64,000 bases of DNA. It comes from Pempheris klunzingeri. Taxonomy: Eukaryota > Chordata > Actinopteri > Acropomatiformes > Pempheridae. This document shows, in pieces, positions 1 through 13,789 of the stretch. Positions within the stretch are counted from its first letter, which is position 1; every line of letters begins with the position of its first letter. The stretch covers positions 5,255,501-5,319,500 of the forward strand of contig NC_092016.1 of NCBI RefSeq assembly GCF_042242105.1, written 5' to 3'. The notes below the pieces were generated by a model. That model searched no databases, was not told the DNA's origin, and saw nothing but the letters and a program-made list of their open reading frames with translations. A program made the position numbers and the translations under genes.

Positions 1-3000
1 GCAGGATGCAGGAGTGCATGAGAGTCACTAATGAGGAGAGAAAAGAAACATGAAAATCAAGTGTTGGGGGCAAACAACCTGCTGAAATATGGAGGTTAAA
101 AAGTCACAAGTCATAAGTTGCGGCACACTTTTATATAAAGCTGGTTTATATTCCTGTTGCAAAGTTGGAGACAGTAAGTCCAGAGAGTGTTTTGACAGGG
201 TTTTTGATGTGGAGAGGCATGCTGTGATGAGTGCACTGGCCTGGTGTTCTAACGAGAGAACAACAGACTTCCCAAAACTAACCATCAGATGATTAACTGC
301 AACGGCAAAAGAAAAGACAATAGTGCAGTGCGTCTCATTAACCGAGGAATGCCCCGTCATAACGAGGCATTAATACAAACAGCAGCCAGCACTGATTGGC
401 TGGCCGCTAAGCCTCCATGCATCACAGCACATGGCAGCAAACTTTTAGATGTAATGACTCAAACTCATCGCCTGTTGTGATGTATTTTAGACAGTGGAGG
501 CAGACTTATTTTACTTTCTGTGTGCAGTTTGAGATCGGTCAGAGCTCGGCGTGGACACCGTCCTGATCCCAGGTGGGTTGATGGTGTGGAAGCATCATAT
601 TTCAACGCAAAAGGATGAAAACACTGGCAGGGCATTAAAAGTCATTTTGCTGATGTTATGAAAAAACAGTAACGCTGCATTTTTTATATTTTTTTCTTTT
701 TTTTTTTATCACGTTTGAATTGATTGTCAATGTAGTTATATTAATGTGTGCAGTGTGCGCTACTCTGTGCATTGCATACACCTATCATATTCCCAAACAC
801 CAACTGATGCTCCTATGACAGAATTAGATTTACTGTGTTTTTGTGTGTTAATGATAATTTGGTAATTTGATTAAACAGAATATTATTTGGGGACATGTAT
901 TATGCCAGCACAATATAAACTATAATTAGTATTATTGTGAAAAGTATTATTTACTTTTTTGGCCACTTGTGGCACATCACTGACATACATGTATTATCAC
1001 CTTTTAAAGTTGATGGAAAGTTGGAGTTGTGTTCCTGGCCATCTGACGAATGGAAGTAAGATATTCACTTTTCCTTTAGCTCTGTTTTGGTCTCCACCAA
1101 CTTAGCTGCTAAATCTTCACTGTAATCACTAGCTAATCAAAGCTGTCTGCCGTTTGGTATTGAGCAGGTAGCATTCACTGAGTTTATCAGAACTTTTTCA
1201 CTGAAAACAGCTCTCTGATGCAGCTGGAAACAAGGTTAGCAAGAGCAGCAAGAGTAAACCGGAACAGCACATTTATCAGAACAGTGACCTGAAAGATAGT
1301 TAATACTCCACAGAGATTAGGGAAACTGCTGAGTTAGGTCATTTGATCCACTGTTAAAGGTTCCCTGTGGAGTTCTCTTGGCTCTCGGTTTAGATTCCCC
1401 TTTGTTAAGGGTAACAGGTACGAGCACTTCTTCACACCAACAGCCATCTCTCTCCTGAATGCAGACCAGGGGAGGTTAGTGAATTCCAAGGCTGCTCACA
1501 TGGCTGAGAGTGTAGCGTAGCTGTAATGACACGATGAAGTGGTTCGTGATGGTGGTGACGGTGACTCTGATGTCTATGCCGTCAATGCTTGTGATATAAT
1601 GGCCAAGATTTTGATGATTTAATCAGCATTTCTGGTCACTATGCACTTTATTTTACCCGCCTTGTTTATTTGCATATTCATATTCTGGCACTATTTATTT
1701 AATTATTTCATCTGCTTTGTAATTTCTAGATGTTATTGCTGCAGTGACTACTGTTCAAAGACTTCAAACCCACTGTATTCAGGGCACTTTCCCTCCCCCT
1801 TGATGTGCTCTATGTCTATGTTCTTTCATGCATTGTACTATGCCTTGCTGAAAAGCGAGTTGCCCTCCGGGGACAAAAATAAAGGTGAAAGTACGAAGCA
1901 AAAGTCACATTTACAGTCAATGTAACTCACCAAGACACACTGTGTGCATCCTTGAGCTCTAACAAATGTGTTGAATGCATTTCCTACCTCTAGAGAAGAC
2001 ACTATTGGCAGGACATTGTACCACATCACAAGCGTGCAAGGTCACGAATGTGCACATGCTCGTGAGTGTGTGCACAAGACAAATGATAGAACACACTCAC
2101 AGAAAAACAGCCCCACGGTGCTGCTTGAGGACAAAAACTAGTTTTGACCGTGGCCCTGTCTACAAGACGGGGCCCCATGATTATTTAATACCTTAATTAG
2201 TATTGTACTTTAGTGGTGCTGATTCCCTCACAAATCTGAAATAATCAAATTACCAACAGTCACTGGCATGCACTGAGTCTCACCCCAGGGAGACATTGTT
2301 ATCATCGTTAAGACACCAAATGTTATGTTAATTGATTGTAAAAGGGAAGTGACAAAGTGCTAACCTAGGAAATGCATGTTTTTATGCTGCAGTGAGATAG
2401 ACCTGAGTTGCTTGTATTTATTTTTGAGTGACAGAAACTAATGACTGAATAACAACTCAAACTTTATTTATACCGCACAAACATAACAAGCCCTTGGTGG
2501 CCTCAGCAGTGATGATCTACAACACTCAACACTTCATTCCTCAAAATCCCTCAGGAATCCATTATGTTGGCTTCCATTATTCTGCCAGGTTTGTGGGAGC
2601 AGAATTGAAAGGCCTCTTGCCCAGACTAACAGAAGAAAACACAGAAAAAGTCATTCGTGCATCTGAGCTGTAGAAAATTATTGATTTGTTGTTGACTGGG
2701 CACATTTAATTGGGAGATGTTTACCATTGACCACCAAGATTTAGACTGGACCCAGCGCTACACTGATACACACACATGACACGATTATCAGGTTAAAAGA
2801 ATGTCCTAGATTGTTTGAATAATACCGCATCTTAATGTTCCAAACAACAAATGCAATAACAAATCAGTAGTTGCTTATCAGACATCACCTAATCATGGCT
2901 AATCGTCAACAAGATTTAACTACTCGGAGTCCCCTGCGGCAAACTGCGTGTCATTGTACCAGTTAAGATAATCTTCCCTCCTATCGCACCTTTTCATGCT

Positions 3001-4430
3001 GAATAGAGACGTTTAATTTCCCCTGTTGTTGCAGGAGATTAATTGCACATTAGTCTCGTTTAATTTGAATTAAAACACATCTTTCTAAGTCTCCACAGTA
3101 GACAAGTTCTGTTTGAGCAGTGAACTGGCTGCTGTCTGTCTATGGGCGGGTTCACCGTCGGAACAGAATAATACCCTTTGCATAAGCAAACAAGGCAACA
3201 AACTAAACAGAAAAGCGATGAACAAAGAAATGAAGGGCATATTTGTTCAGACGTTTGAATAATCTGGCCGTCTGTTTCTGTGTGATATGTGGTGATCCAC
3301 GAGACTAGCAAATTTGTTTGTGTTTGTCCTCTCATTTGCATGGAAATATGTGTGTTTTTCTCCCTAAAGAACATCTGAGGACATCATTAAATGTTGAAAG
3401 GCACAGACATAAATTAAACATTAGCGTTTCATGTTGCCTCAGTTTGTAAACTTTCTGAGAGATTTCTTATCACATCCCCATATCTTAATTACATCCATGT
3501 ACAAGCCACTCGGGTATATCTTTTCTCCATGAGGACTGAACACAGAGAAGATGGAAGTAAAAGTCACATTAACGTTTGCCAACACTTAATTTGCATTACA
3601 TGTGTTCTGGAAATGGTAAATAGCATGCATCTGAATGGAATACATTTCAAAGCTGTCTGACGACTTCTTATCACTGAGGAAGAAGAAAAAAAAATCAGAA
3701 AACATGCCTTGAACTTCACTGATATAAAACGTAAATCACAATGCTTGCTCCACTGAAAGACGCATTTTGTAAGAAAGTAAAGGTAGTTTGAGGTTCTGTA
3801 TGTAAATTAATTCATAATCACACTGACGTTTGCAATAATGCAAATAATTAAAAATCCAGCCTCCAGCCTATGTTAACTCCATAGGTCTGCATAATGGTGA
3901 TATATTACAATATTGATAATATTTTAGTGCACTAAACATGTCTGGAGTTTTTCCCTGATAAATTCATATGGTAACTGGAATTATTTTGGAGTTTAGCTCT
4001 CAAAGGTTTGAACTTCTAACTGTCCAACATCATGTAAGACCGCACAGGAGGCATTACGTAGCAGTAGGACGTGTTCGGACACAGTAATGTTGGACGGACA
4101 AAGGAAAATCATGACAGGCTAGATGGGATATGTAGGGGATAATGCCCGACGAGGTGTCCATCATCAGGAATTAATGTGAGACGTGGAAGCAGAGAACCGC
4201 GTCGGACAATGAATTTAATTAAATGCAACCATCCTCAGTTCAACAGGCTGCAGTGTGCGTCTTTGCTGCTCCACCCTTAGTTTGATAAATCAAAGCTGGT
4301 GTTAGCTAACTTCTCTATTTGAGTTACGTTTAGGAAATATGTTGCAAATATTAAAACAAGTATTAAAGTCCCAGTTAAAACCTCGTAACACTGCAGTTTT
4401 GTTTCCCGTTTTGGTCCCATTCCACTCACT
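1..4430. other. Gene-free AT-rich intergenic DNA
   Basis: No open frame here is longer than about 110 codons, none is bounded by convincing splice sites with a recognisable protein, and none resembles a family I know. The stretch is AT-rich with scattered homopolymer runs. It may hold conserved non-coding elements, but conservation cannot be judged from one sequence. In vertebrates a galnt18-type gene often lies near eif4g2; I looked for its motifs and saw none. Confidence 0.6.
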
Positions 4431-4433
4431 TGT

Positions 4434-4850
4434 TTGGTTTCATGCATTCATAGATGCATGAATATAGATACATTTTCTTATAAATCTGCTGCACATTATT
4501 TAAACAGTGGTGACACTCTTCCCCTGAGACAAACAATATGGATTTTACCTGAGGGTTTTCAGTGTAAAGGCCATGAACGCATTAAACCTGGCACATTTAC
4601 TGTTATGGTGGTCCACACGTCAGGTTTGGGTTACAGGATAATTGCAGAAAGTATTGGGATATCTGAGTGGGCCGTGAGGACCTTAAGGCGTCCTTGAGGC
4701 TGTTCAAGGAAGTTCCAAGAATAGCTCAATTTTATCTATTAGAAGAAACCTTTACAGGGAAAAGACTAAGGGTTCACAGCTGGAGTTCCTGAGGAAAAAT
4801 CGTATTCATTTTATGAAATGAGGTTCTGCTGTTGTCATTAGAATAAATAA
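4434..4850 (+). mobile_element. Possible decayed DNA-transposon transposase fragment
   Basis: The reading frame from 4434 ends with a stretch reading GLGYRIIAES, then IGISEWAVRTLRR. This resembles the helix-turn-helix of Tc1/mariner-like transposases, where a glycine-tyrosine turn precedes a recognition helix. The frame then stops, and similar coding potential seems to continue in shifted frames to about 4790 (FKEVPRIAQF, then TGKRLRVHSW). This would be an inactive relic. I see no terminal inverted repeats around it. The resemblance is weak and could be chance. Confidence 0.25.
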
Positions 4851-4859
4851 CTGTGGAAA

Positions 4860-7800
4860 CTCTCTAACCGCTGAGGTGCCCAATTAGCCCAATCCATCAA
4901 ACTCATATCTAGCAGAATAGCTAACTTTTGTTCCTTTGTGTTTATACTGTGATAAAGACCATATTTATTAAACTATACCATCATCATGTATTGTGTTTGT
5001 CCTCATAGCACAATGACCTCATCATTATTAGACTGAGTTCACATTACCGGGAAAGACGGCAGAGCATTTCTCATCCTCCCCTGCCCTGTTTGTACCGCTT
5101 TGAAGTTTAATGCTGAAAAGTCTTTCATCAAAAGGAGAAGAAAAAAATTCTTTCAAGTGTAAATTTGATAAGGGACAGGTGGTAATTTGTTAGTTTAGAA
5201 AATCACAAACGGGGAAGGCGGGCTTCCACATAGAGCGGGGAGTCAATGCTAATTTCTGCCTCTGCTGCATTGTTGATGTGCCTTTTTCAGGAGGTGCTGC
5301 AAAGTGAGGAATTACCTCTAATCCACATGTTGGAATATTAAAATAAAAAAATCCTTTGGGAGATAAAATGAAATCCAATTTCTTGTGTATGGCTCATTTG
5401 AATATAAATCAAAGGAAGGTGTGTGGATGTCAGCCCCTAACACATCATCCATTGTGACAATGACAATTGTCCAACCAAAATTCGGTGAATCAATTTATTT
5501 TCCTAATGAGACTATACAGCTGCAGACGTAACAACGTGCAGCCCACAACTGCCTCAATTTGTCAATCAAAGCATTTTAAGAAACCCTCGAAAAATGCAAA
5601 CCAGATGCACCTCACACAAATAAACTGTAATTTTCTTCCTAAAAATGTCAGGCGGGTTCAGTGTCAGTGAGGGGAAGAGAGAGCTGAGGCACAGAGAGTA
5701 TGGCACTAACTCCGCAGCTCACTGTTTCTTCCACAGAGCTGTCCTGCCTATTAGCCATATGTCTGCCGGAGTCCTGATGCTGTGAGGACTTGACAAGCTC
5801 GCTGCAGAACTCAAATTAACTTAATTTAGATTTGGATGTCATCCTCCACAAAGCCGCCTCGGTGTATCTTAGTCCTAACCTCTGACTGTTGCTTCTCTTG
5901 ATGCCCGCTCAGTCCAGACACACAGCAGCTCTCCGAGCCTTGCAGGACTGCAGGCTTTTTAATGAGGAGGAACAGCGGCTTTTTAATTAGCAGCAAGGCC
6001 ACTTTCCCGCTCAGTGGTCTCCCACATTTCCATAGCAAGAAATTATTTACGGATGCTTTTGCTCTCCTATGTGCGCCTGGCCATGACTGTTTGGATTGCA
6101 CAAATGACGGGGCGTGGTAATTGGCATGGTGCAAAATTACCACAGAGGTCCAGAGTAATGGCGTGTTTGAGTGGCTTTTTCCGTGCTGCTACGGTCCTCC
6201 TTGTTTGACTCAAGTTGGGAGATAAAAGATTTATTGTACGTTTAGTGTATTCATATCTAGGCTCAGTTTTTAATAAACCATTTTAAAAAGGCACAGCAAG
6301 AAAGAACACAAATCTTCATTTTGTTCAATTAAGGAAAAAGCTTCTCCTGTATATAGGGGAGCTCGGCACTCGATCTCAAAGCTTTACCTGGCCAGCTTTT
6401 TTTTTGATTTACTGTTTGGATTCTTTGTTTCTGAGATCAGTCCCACTGCGGGCTGTTAATAAAAGGCTTTTCTATATGTTCCACTGCCAGCATCAAGGGA
6501 GCAGACCACTTCAGCCCCTCAGCGTCTACTGTACGGAAAGTGACATTCCCTGTGTACAAAAATATTTGTGTGCAGGGACCAATTACACCCAGGAGCTATG
6601 AGTCCTTCTTTTGCATTCGTACATAAGCATATGCATCGTGGCTGCTTAATATACAAATATAAAAATGGATGGTCCCACACTATTTTGCTTGTAGAGGACA
6701 ACCACGGCCAAAAAAGTGAACTTCTTCTTCTCTAAGATTTCAATTCAAAGCCATTCTTTGGTTCTATCAGAGGGGTATATATCCTCAAGTCTAAATACAC
6801 CAGAATACTTACAGAACACAGAGCGACCTCACCCATGGGACTGAGTTTCTTTGAACATTTTTACATAATAAAGCTCGTATTGATTTTTGTTTTGAACTAG
6901 AGGGAAGAGTTTGAATAGGATGTGCTAATATTTTAATCCCGCATTCCCAAGACGGAGAGATACTCAGCGAAGAGAAAAACACAAACAAATAAGATTTTGT
7001 TCCTCTCACAAGGAAAAAAAAAGCTGCAGAGAAGTTTTTCATAAAAAAGGAGCAGATGGTACATATATATTTCCTCAGAGAAAACTTGTCCCCACCTGTA
7101 CTTCGACACTGTGTGGAGCATAGTGGAGAAAGTTTCTTGCACTCTATCCTGGAAATGTACTCTCACTCTGTCCAAGTCTTAATAGGTCGTTCTGGACTCT
7201 GACATGTTGCTGACAAGTGATCAATTCTTCCACTTAGAGAAGTTTGTGGAAAAGTCTGCCGAACAAATCACCTTCTTGTGATGAATCAAAAAGTGACTGG
7301 AAGTTTGCAAACATGGACTTATATTGATTTTCACATGAAGAGTGAATTATTTCTCCCACATCTTTTGCAGAGTCCAAAATATGACACGAAGTCATTTTGC
7401 TTTCTGCACTCTAATTCATACAAGCAGCCAGAAACCCCTTTCTTATACGGAGAGCGATAGCCTTTGCCACAGGCCATTCCAACAGTAATGCGTTCTTCTA
7501 GATTAGCCTGTCAGGTACAATGTAATTGACTGGGGAGATTAAAAAGAAGATATCACAGTGCATTATTGATTCGTATGTGAAGAGGGTCACATGTACCACA
7601 GTTTATCAGTACCTCGGCAGACAAGCCTGGGAATGGGAGACTTTTTATAAAACTCTCTGTGGACAAGGGGGAAGGAATTAAAGTTTGCACACAGTCCATT
7701 GTTTTTCGAGTTTGCAACTGTACAGTCTGTATTCCTGCTCTCACACCTACTATCACTGACTCTGTATTGAAATAAGGATGTCAACCGTAACACATCAGAC

Positions 7801-10800
7801 ACTTCTCAACATAAATACAATCAGATACAAGTGATGGTGGCTTCAATTTACATCAAAGGGCTTGCAGGTGGAAGGTTGTCAGCTTGAATCTTGACAGTGC
7901 CTATTATAATGTCACTCAAGCACGGCACTCAAAGGATGCTGCAATGCTTACATGCTGATATCCCCAAGGCTTCATTCTCTGGAGATCATGAATTTCTTTA
8001 CACAGTTTCATAGCATCCTGTCCAGTAGTCGCCGAGATATTTAAGCTGACAAATGTGTTGGACCGGCTGACGAGCCAACCAGCCGTCATTGCCGCCTTAA
8101 GAGCCGCACAACTGGCACGTCCGAACAACAACACATCCAGATCTTCCACTGCGAGATGTGATGAACATGTGATCTTCAGTGTTTTTTTCCAGGAGTTATT
8201 TTTGGATGCACTACTTTTTACACTTTACACTTTTGCACTAAGTTTTTTGCCTACTTTTCCTGAACTTGCTTCTGTTCCATTTAGCCATTTCCACATTTCC
8301 CAGAATGCCCTTCAACAAACCTCAGATATGTGTGTGAAGCTGTAGGAAGATCCACATTTTTCCCAGTAACACGTGAAGGTCATAACCTTCACTTAAAATA
8401 CGTGCTGCTTTTATTTAGCAAGACGTATTGGGGCTACTCCTACACTATGATATCTTTCTCCTTGTATGATGACTCCAATCAACAAGATGTTTGTGTTCCC
8501 ATTTTCTACAATTACCCTTCATTTAGCTGCAGAAAATCTTTATGGATTATTCAGAGATTGGAGTACTTCACCACAAAACAGCAAAAACAAATGTACATTG
8601 CCAGTATCTGCTTTGGTAGATTAAAATGATGTGGTGTGGATTTTTTTTCCTGCTGGTCCTGTGGTGCTCTTTGGCTGACAGTAGAAGTCTTCGGCAGTAC
8701 TGGGCATCTCTCAGGTGTGAATTTTGTATAAACGCAGAGCTTGTGGAGCTGAAAAAACAGCTTGCAGCATGCTGAGAGAACCCTCCTCTGGATAAATAGA
8801 GGCTCTGAAATGTGTGAGAAAGGTCACACACATCTCAGGGGAGAGCAAAGGAGTGTTTCATTCATATTTTCTGTGTTCTCTGAAGGTCACGGATGAATGC
8901 ACATAGGAGCGGGTTAAAGGTGAACCTGGTATAAATAGCCGGTGTGGAAAGGTGCAAAGCATGACCTTGTCAGTCCCAAGATTTTTCTGCTACTAAAGCG
9001 AAGCTAATTAAACTGCTGTGATCCAGCTTCAGTTACTTGCAGTCTTTTGTCAGATTATTTCCATTCTTTTGATGGCTTTCGGCAAACATAGTCCACATAG
9101 TCCACCAAGATATTTTGGCATACCGAGCTACAGCTACATTACAGCAACATTTCTAACTTGCTTTCCTGTGCACAGGGGGAAAAAAACTACAATGAAAGCA
9201 AGTTTGTGTTTCACTTTCCTCTCTTTTAAACAGTCACATCTCCATTATCCCTCACTCACCTTTGCAGCACAGACCGACTTCTTCACTCAAGCTCGTTTCC
9301 AATAAAACTGCCAAAAACAAAAAAAGAAAAATCTCATGCGGCTGTCACGGAGCGATAAATGCGTCTTTGGAAAAGGTCACACTGATTGTTTTTTAAACAT
9401 CAGCCCCCCTCAGTGGGCTTTGACAGCACCTGGTTCTTTCAAAGCCTCTTTTTAAATCCCGTTAAGAGGAACACAAATAAAAGTAAAGTTTGACATATGT
9501 GACAGCTTTACTCAGAGTTTAGACTGACTAGATAACCCCATTCGTCTGCTTTTACTGTACATGAATATTCCTCTTTCTTGTAAATCATTAGCTCAGTCGG
9601 TGGCCTTTATTTATGGCAGCAGAAACCTTTTCGATGACAGCGCATGTTTCTTAAGTAGAACAAAATGGAAAAGAATGATTGCTGTCTTGCCTGCGTATAA
9701 TGCTCAGACATCATACCTGCAGAGGAAAGATTATCACCTGGATGGAAAATAAAACAGGAGATGACAGAAAGCTCCTCATGTTTTAGTGTGGACAAGAAGA
9801 CCAGAGCTTTGGGAAAAACAAATATATTCTGCAGATGTTTGTCTGTAAAACTGGGATCATACATTTCTGTCGACTGCAACCGTCTCTGTAATAACTCATT
9901 TTAAATCAATACAGCTGCACACACAGTACAGGAGTTGTCATGCTTTTATTTTGGGAGATACTTCATGATCATAAAATAGTGATTTGATGATGTCTTAATA
10001 GAGCAACGCAGGACTGCTCAGCTCTTTTAACAAGTATCATTGTTGGTTCTCAATCATATCAATGTTTTCTAGTGGTTCAGTCGTCTTAGAGCTGAAAGAG
10101 AAAAATACAAAAAAGAAAAGAACAAAATCAATTGGTTCAGTTCAGAAGTTTGCTGACTGAGATTTAGAGGGTTTTCCTATTGACAGGTGTTTCTGTGTGT
10201 GATTTTTAGGAAAATGACCTGAAAGTGTGGACGTGGTTACAGATAACTGGAGCCCACCCTTTGTTTCATTTCCCTTGCAGGTTATCATCACACAGCCGCG
10301 GCTCCTATCTCCAAACTCTGCACAAATATCAGCATGGGTACGGACGCCCAGTCCTCGGCTAATTAAATCTGTAATCACTTTGTACTTTAAAAAAACATAC
10401 AAAAGAAGGGGTCGAGGCTCGTGTGAGGGTTGGCCGGTGGTATAAATGAGGGTCAGCGGATTGTTAGTTAATAAAGACAGCTAATTGGGTCAGAGATCTT
10501 TATCCTCATGAAGCAAATAACAAGGGTTACTGCAGACCTGCGAGATGAAAGTTTCCCTGAAGGAAGTGTGGAGAACAATGGAGAGAGAGACATAGAAAGA
10601 GGCGGGCGAGAGCAGCAAGATAGTGTTGTCAAGGGGACGGCACACAGGTGTTTTATTTAGTCTGCAGGGTTTGAAGTCAGTGGTTATGATAGGGGACGGT
10701 AATAGGATGAAGGAGAGATCTGGACTGAGAGTGCATCCTAATGGAGGACGGAGCGACAGAGCAGCAGTCCATGAACCCTTTTAAAGTCTTACATCTCCAC

Positions 10801-11140
10801 TGGAGGGCTCATCCTGCCCTCTAGTGGAAAGTATCATTAACTACATCTAAGTACAATTCTCAGCTAATTACTGAGAATTGACAGCTAATTACCACTAGTG
10901 TGCTTGTAAGATAATTGTGTTCTGTTTCATCCATTTATCTTCATTTCTACATGTTTAGCTCATGATTACCAATCACACGACATTACTATGTGCTACACAT
11001 CCATCATTCTAGTAATGACATTGTGTTTTTTTCCCCTTTGTGTATTGAGGAGATTTCAATGTCAGAGTATAGTCTTCATAATCTTCAACAATGATCAGGT
11101 CCATATAATTTAAGATTATTTGTTAATTAATTTGCTTTCC
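4860..11140. other. Gene-free intergenic DNA
   Basis: I found no gene. Open frames are short and unspliced. The block 5690-6140 is more GC-balanced and holds several homeodomain-like ATTA/TAAT motifs, so it is the part most worth testing for conservation. A 10-bp perfect inverted repeat with a 7-nt loop is at 10854-10880. Nothing else stands out. Confidence 0.55.
10854..10880. repeat. Short perfect hairpin with TAATTA core
   Basis: CAATTCTCAG is followed by the 7-nt spacer CTAATTA and then by the exact reverse complement CTGAGAATTG. The decamer CAGCTAATTA at 10861 recurs at 10882. The TAATTA core is a classical homeodomain recognition sequence, so a regulatory role is possible but unproven. 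Confidence 0.5.
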
Positions 11141-11149
11141 TTATGCACC

Positions 11150-11640
11150 TATGTGTCAATCTATGGAGGGTGGACAAAATGATATCATCACCTGCACAAT
11201 ATCATGCAAAACAGACCAACAATCTACAGGACATCATAAACTACCAGTGAGGACATCAAGGTCAATTCATCTAAGGTGGATATATATATTCTCTTTAGTA
11301 TTTTATGTAATGTATGGTCTGCACATACACCTTAAAATACATCCTCAACTGAATTATGACAGTAAACTAAAGGACAGAAAGCACCCTGAGCATCCACACC
11401 CTACCTTAAAGATTTCCTCGACCTTCATATTTTTTATATACTGTTGGGCCCATGCCTTTCTATATGCTCATACACAGTGGGTGGCCAAAATAATGGAAAC
11501 ATCTGCAGAAATGAACACTTTAACTGTAGAGTTGAAATCCTCTCCTCTCCAGTGTGAAATAACGGTACGACTAAAGGGAGTTTCAACCAAATCTCATGGT
11601 CCTCAGTGGATCTGTGAGAAAACTCAGTGTAGTTTTATCA
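11150..11640. mobile_element. Probable degenerate MITE-like repeat
   Basis: Two related motifs occur about 310 bp apart: GGAGGGTGGACAAAATGATA near 11164 and CAGTGGGTGGCCAAAATAAT near 11476. They resemble the ends of abundant fish non-autonomous DNA elements that read 'gtgg-caaaataatggaaaca'. The 174-codon frame across this block (11151-11675) matches no protein I know and is best explained as chance within repeat sequence. Element class and exact borders are uncertain. Confidence 0.4.
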
Positions 11641-11726
11641 CAAAATTAGCAACTTTCCTCCATGATCTAACCTGATTGGATCCTATTCTTAGAAATCTGT
11701 GATCAGTTCTTATCCACAAGTAAAAG

Positions 11727-11728
<2 letters not shown>

Positions 11729-11765
<37 letters not shown>
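11729..11765. repeat. (GT)n microsatellite
   Basis: An uninterrupted run of about 18 GT dinucleotides. Confidence 0.97.
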
Positions 11766-11766
<1 letters not shown>

Positions 11767-11989
11767 ATAAGCTTGACTGCTTCTGCTACTGTTGCTTGTT
11801 TCCTTGTTGTCATTATGCCTTTTCTTGTTTGTCATACCTGTTCTGTGGAAAAATGCCAAAGGCAGATGGGGACATTGTGTGGATGATCATACCTGCATGT
11901 ATAATTTGTAAAAGTTGTGTACATTATGTTACAGTTCTGCTGTTTTGTCTTCACTGTTGGTTTGGAGGGAAAACTCACATGCACTCTTA

Positions 11990-13158
11990 GTGGGCAAAAG
12001 AGACTGTTATAGATTAGTAGTTTTCAATTAACGTGACATTTCTTTTGTGTTTCAGAACAACACCACCGGCTGATTTCACTGATTAACAGTAAACATAGTT
12101 GATTGTTTTCTAGGAAACTCTATAAATCAAATTTAAACCAAGACCCCACTGCAGTGCTGCCTCAGAGACATGTGGCCCAGATCTGAAAAGTGATCTACAC
12201 TAAATGATAAAACTAAATGATAGTTAATTAGAGAATATGTTCATATGATTCCACAAAACCACTCTTGTTTTGTGTCCTTTAGTGGAAACAGATGTTTTCT
12301 TGGCAACTGTGCAGCAGGAAAGGTGAGGAGGTGGAGGGTTGATTAACTGGAAGTGCCGGGGATAGCTTTGGGTTGTCTAGGGTGATGGAGGTCCCCAATT
12401 ATTTTCCAGACTGCGTGGAGAAAAGGAGGTCATGACCCATGCCCCTCTCGGCAGACTGACTGATGTGCTGCAGTTTGCCCTTGGCCGGACAGATTCAGGT
12501 CCAAACGTGGCAGTTGTGGATGGAGTCAAACTGAAGGTAGTTATTACTGTTCAGGACTGGACTGTGGAAGCGGAAGTGTGGACTATTGGACGCGGACAGT
12601 AGATTTTCTCCAGCAGCTACGTCAGCACAGATGTAGCAGGGCGGAGGAGCTCCTAAACAGAAGGCCACTCGTTCAAGCCTCCCCATGACTGCTGCGTCCA
12701 TCAGAAGTCATAAGCCCCAATACGAGAAGGAAATGTGTGTATTTTGATTTAAAATACTGCATGAAAAATAAATAAGTGTCACTTGCAGACTTGGGTTGGA
12801 CTTGTATCATGTTGCATTTAATGACCTTTTGTGGTTTTTGAATATATGGTTAATATGGTGTGTATGCAGCACGTGTTTTGTTGTGTTTGTAATCTATCAG
12901 GAACGTTACTTCACCTGGTTCAACACATATGCATCTGTTTCAAGAATTTTCAAGATACAAGTGCAGTAAGGCGTTGTTTTGTTTCAGCATGCTGACACTA
13001 ACTTCCAGATAGTTCCTCAAGCACAGGAAACGGAGACTGGGAGCAAGTGTAATTAAACCATGCCAACATGGAAAAAATGTTTTTGCAGCATATTCTGATC
13101 AGCCTCTCATTTTACAGGTTGTCTTCCGGAAACACATAGACATCTCTATAAATGGTAA
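11990..13158. other. Gene-free stretch upstream of eif4g2 promoter
   Basis: I see no gene, no tRNA and no clear repeat family here. A short minus-strand frame at 12495-12701 lacks any recognisable motif. Confidence 0.5.

Positions 13159-13253
<95 letters not shown>
13159..13253. repeat. (CTAT/ATCT)n tetranucleotide microsatellite
   Basis: About 23 perfect tandem copies of a 4-bp unit, with no interruption seen. Confidence 0.98.
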
Positions 13254-13639
13254 GTCAGATTGTGCTCTCCACACATGTAGAGTGATCCACTGAAAGTCTT
13301 TACTCCATTGATCCAATGAAAGGCAGTCCAAAACTGAAGCCATTACTGAAACATCTACTCCTCCACAGATGTTGAAGATGATATACCCTATCCCATGAAA
13401 TCATAAAATAATGAAACAGTCAGATAATATGATGCAAATAAGTGTGAAAAGCAATATGGAGTTTACCACAATTTCAGCTCATATCATACAGTATAGAGTA
13501 AATATACAGAATCCATTATTATGATTAATATACATTATTATTGCTTAGTAAAAATGTAATGCCTTTATCTCCATTAATTTGAGGAGATAAGCAATATCTT
13601 CTCCTGCACTGCAGATGTTAAATTATACGTCAATCACCT

Positions 13640-13780
13640 AAAAGGGGCGGTCTCTTTTGCCTCAAGATGCCTCTCATTGGATGATACGTGTGGCTGGAAA
13701 CGCCTTAAGAACATATCTTGCTTGTGATTGGCCAGGATTGACATGGCAACAAAATACGTGACCAATGCAAATTGGTGACT
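13640..13780 (+). promoter_or_regulatory. Probable eif4g2 promoter (CCAAT-box cluster)
   Basis: Within about 135 bp there are a GC box (GGGGCGG, 13644-13650), reverse CCAAT boxes (ATTGG) at 13676-13680, 13727-13731 and 13771-13775, and a forward CCAAT at 13762-13766. An octamer ATGCAAAT (13765-13772) overlaps two of them. A CRE-like TACGTGAC sits just upstream. No TATA box is visible. NF-Y/Sp1-type TATA-less promoters are typical of housekeeping genes. It lies 1.4 kb upstream of the coding start, as expected if a non-coding first exon exists. Confidence 0.55.
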
Positions 13781-13789
13781 TTTCTGTCC

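Noticed and set aside
528..574. Possible 45-nt exon between CTGTGTGCAG and CCCAG|GTGGGT
   Set aside because: Splice-like ends occur by chance; only one frame is open, it encodes no recognisable motif and no partner exon was found.
11151..11675. 174-codon open frame
   Set aside because: It is the longest unspliced frame in the left part, but its sequence fits no family, has biased hydrophobic patches and overlaps repeat-like DNA.
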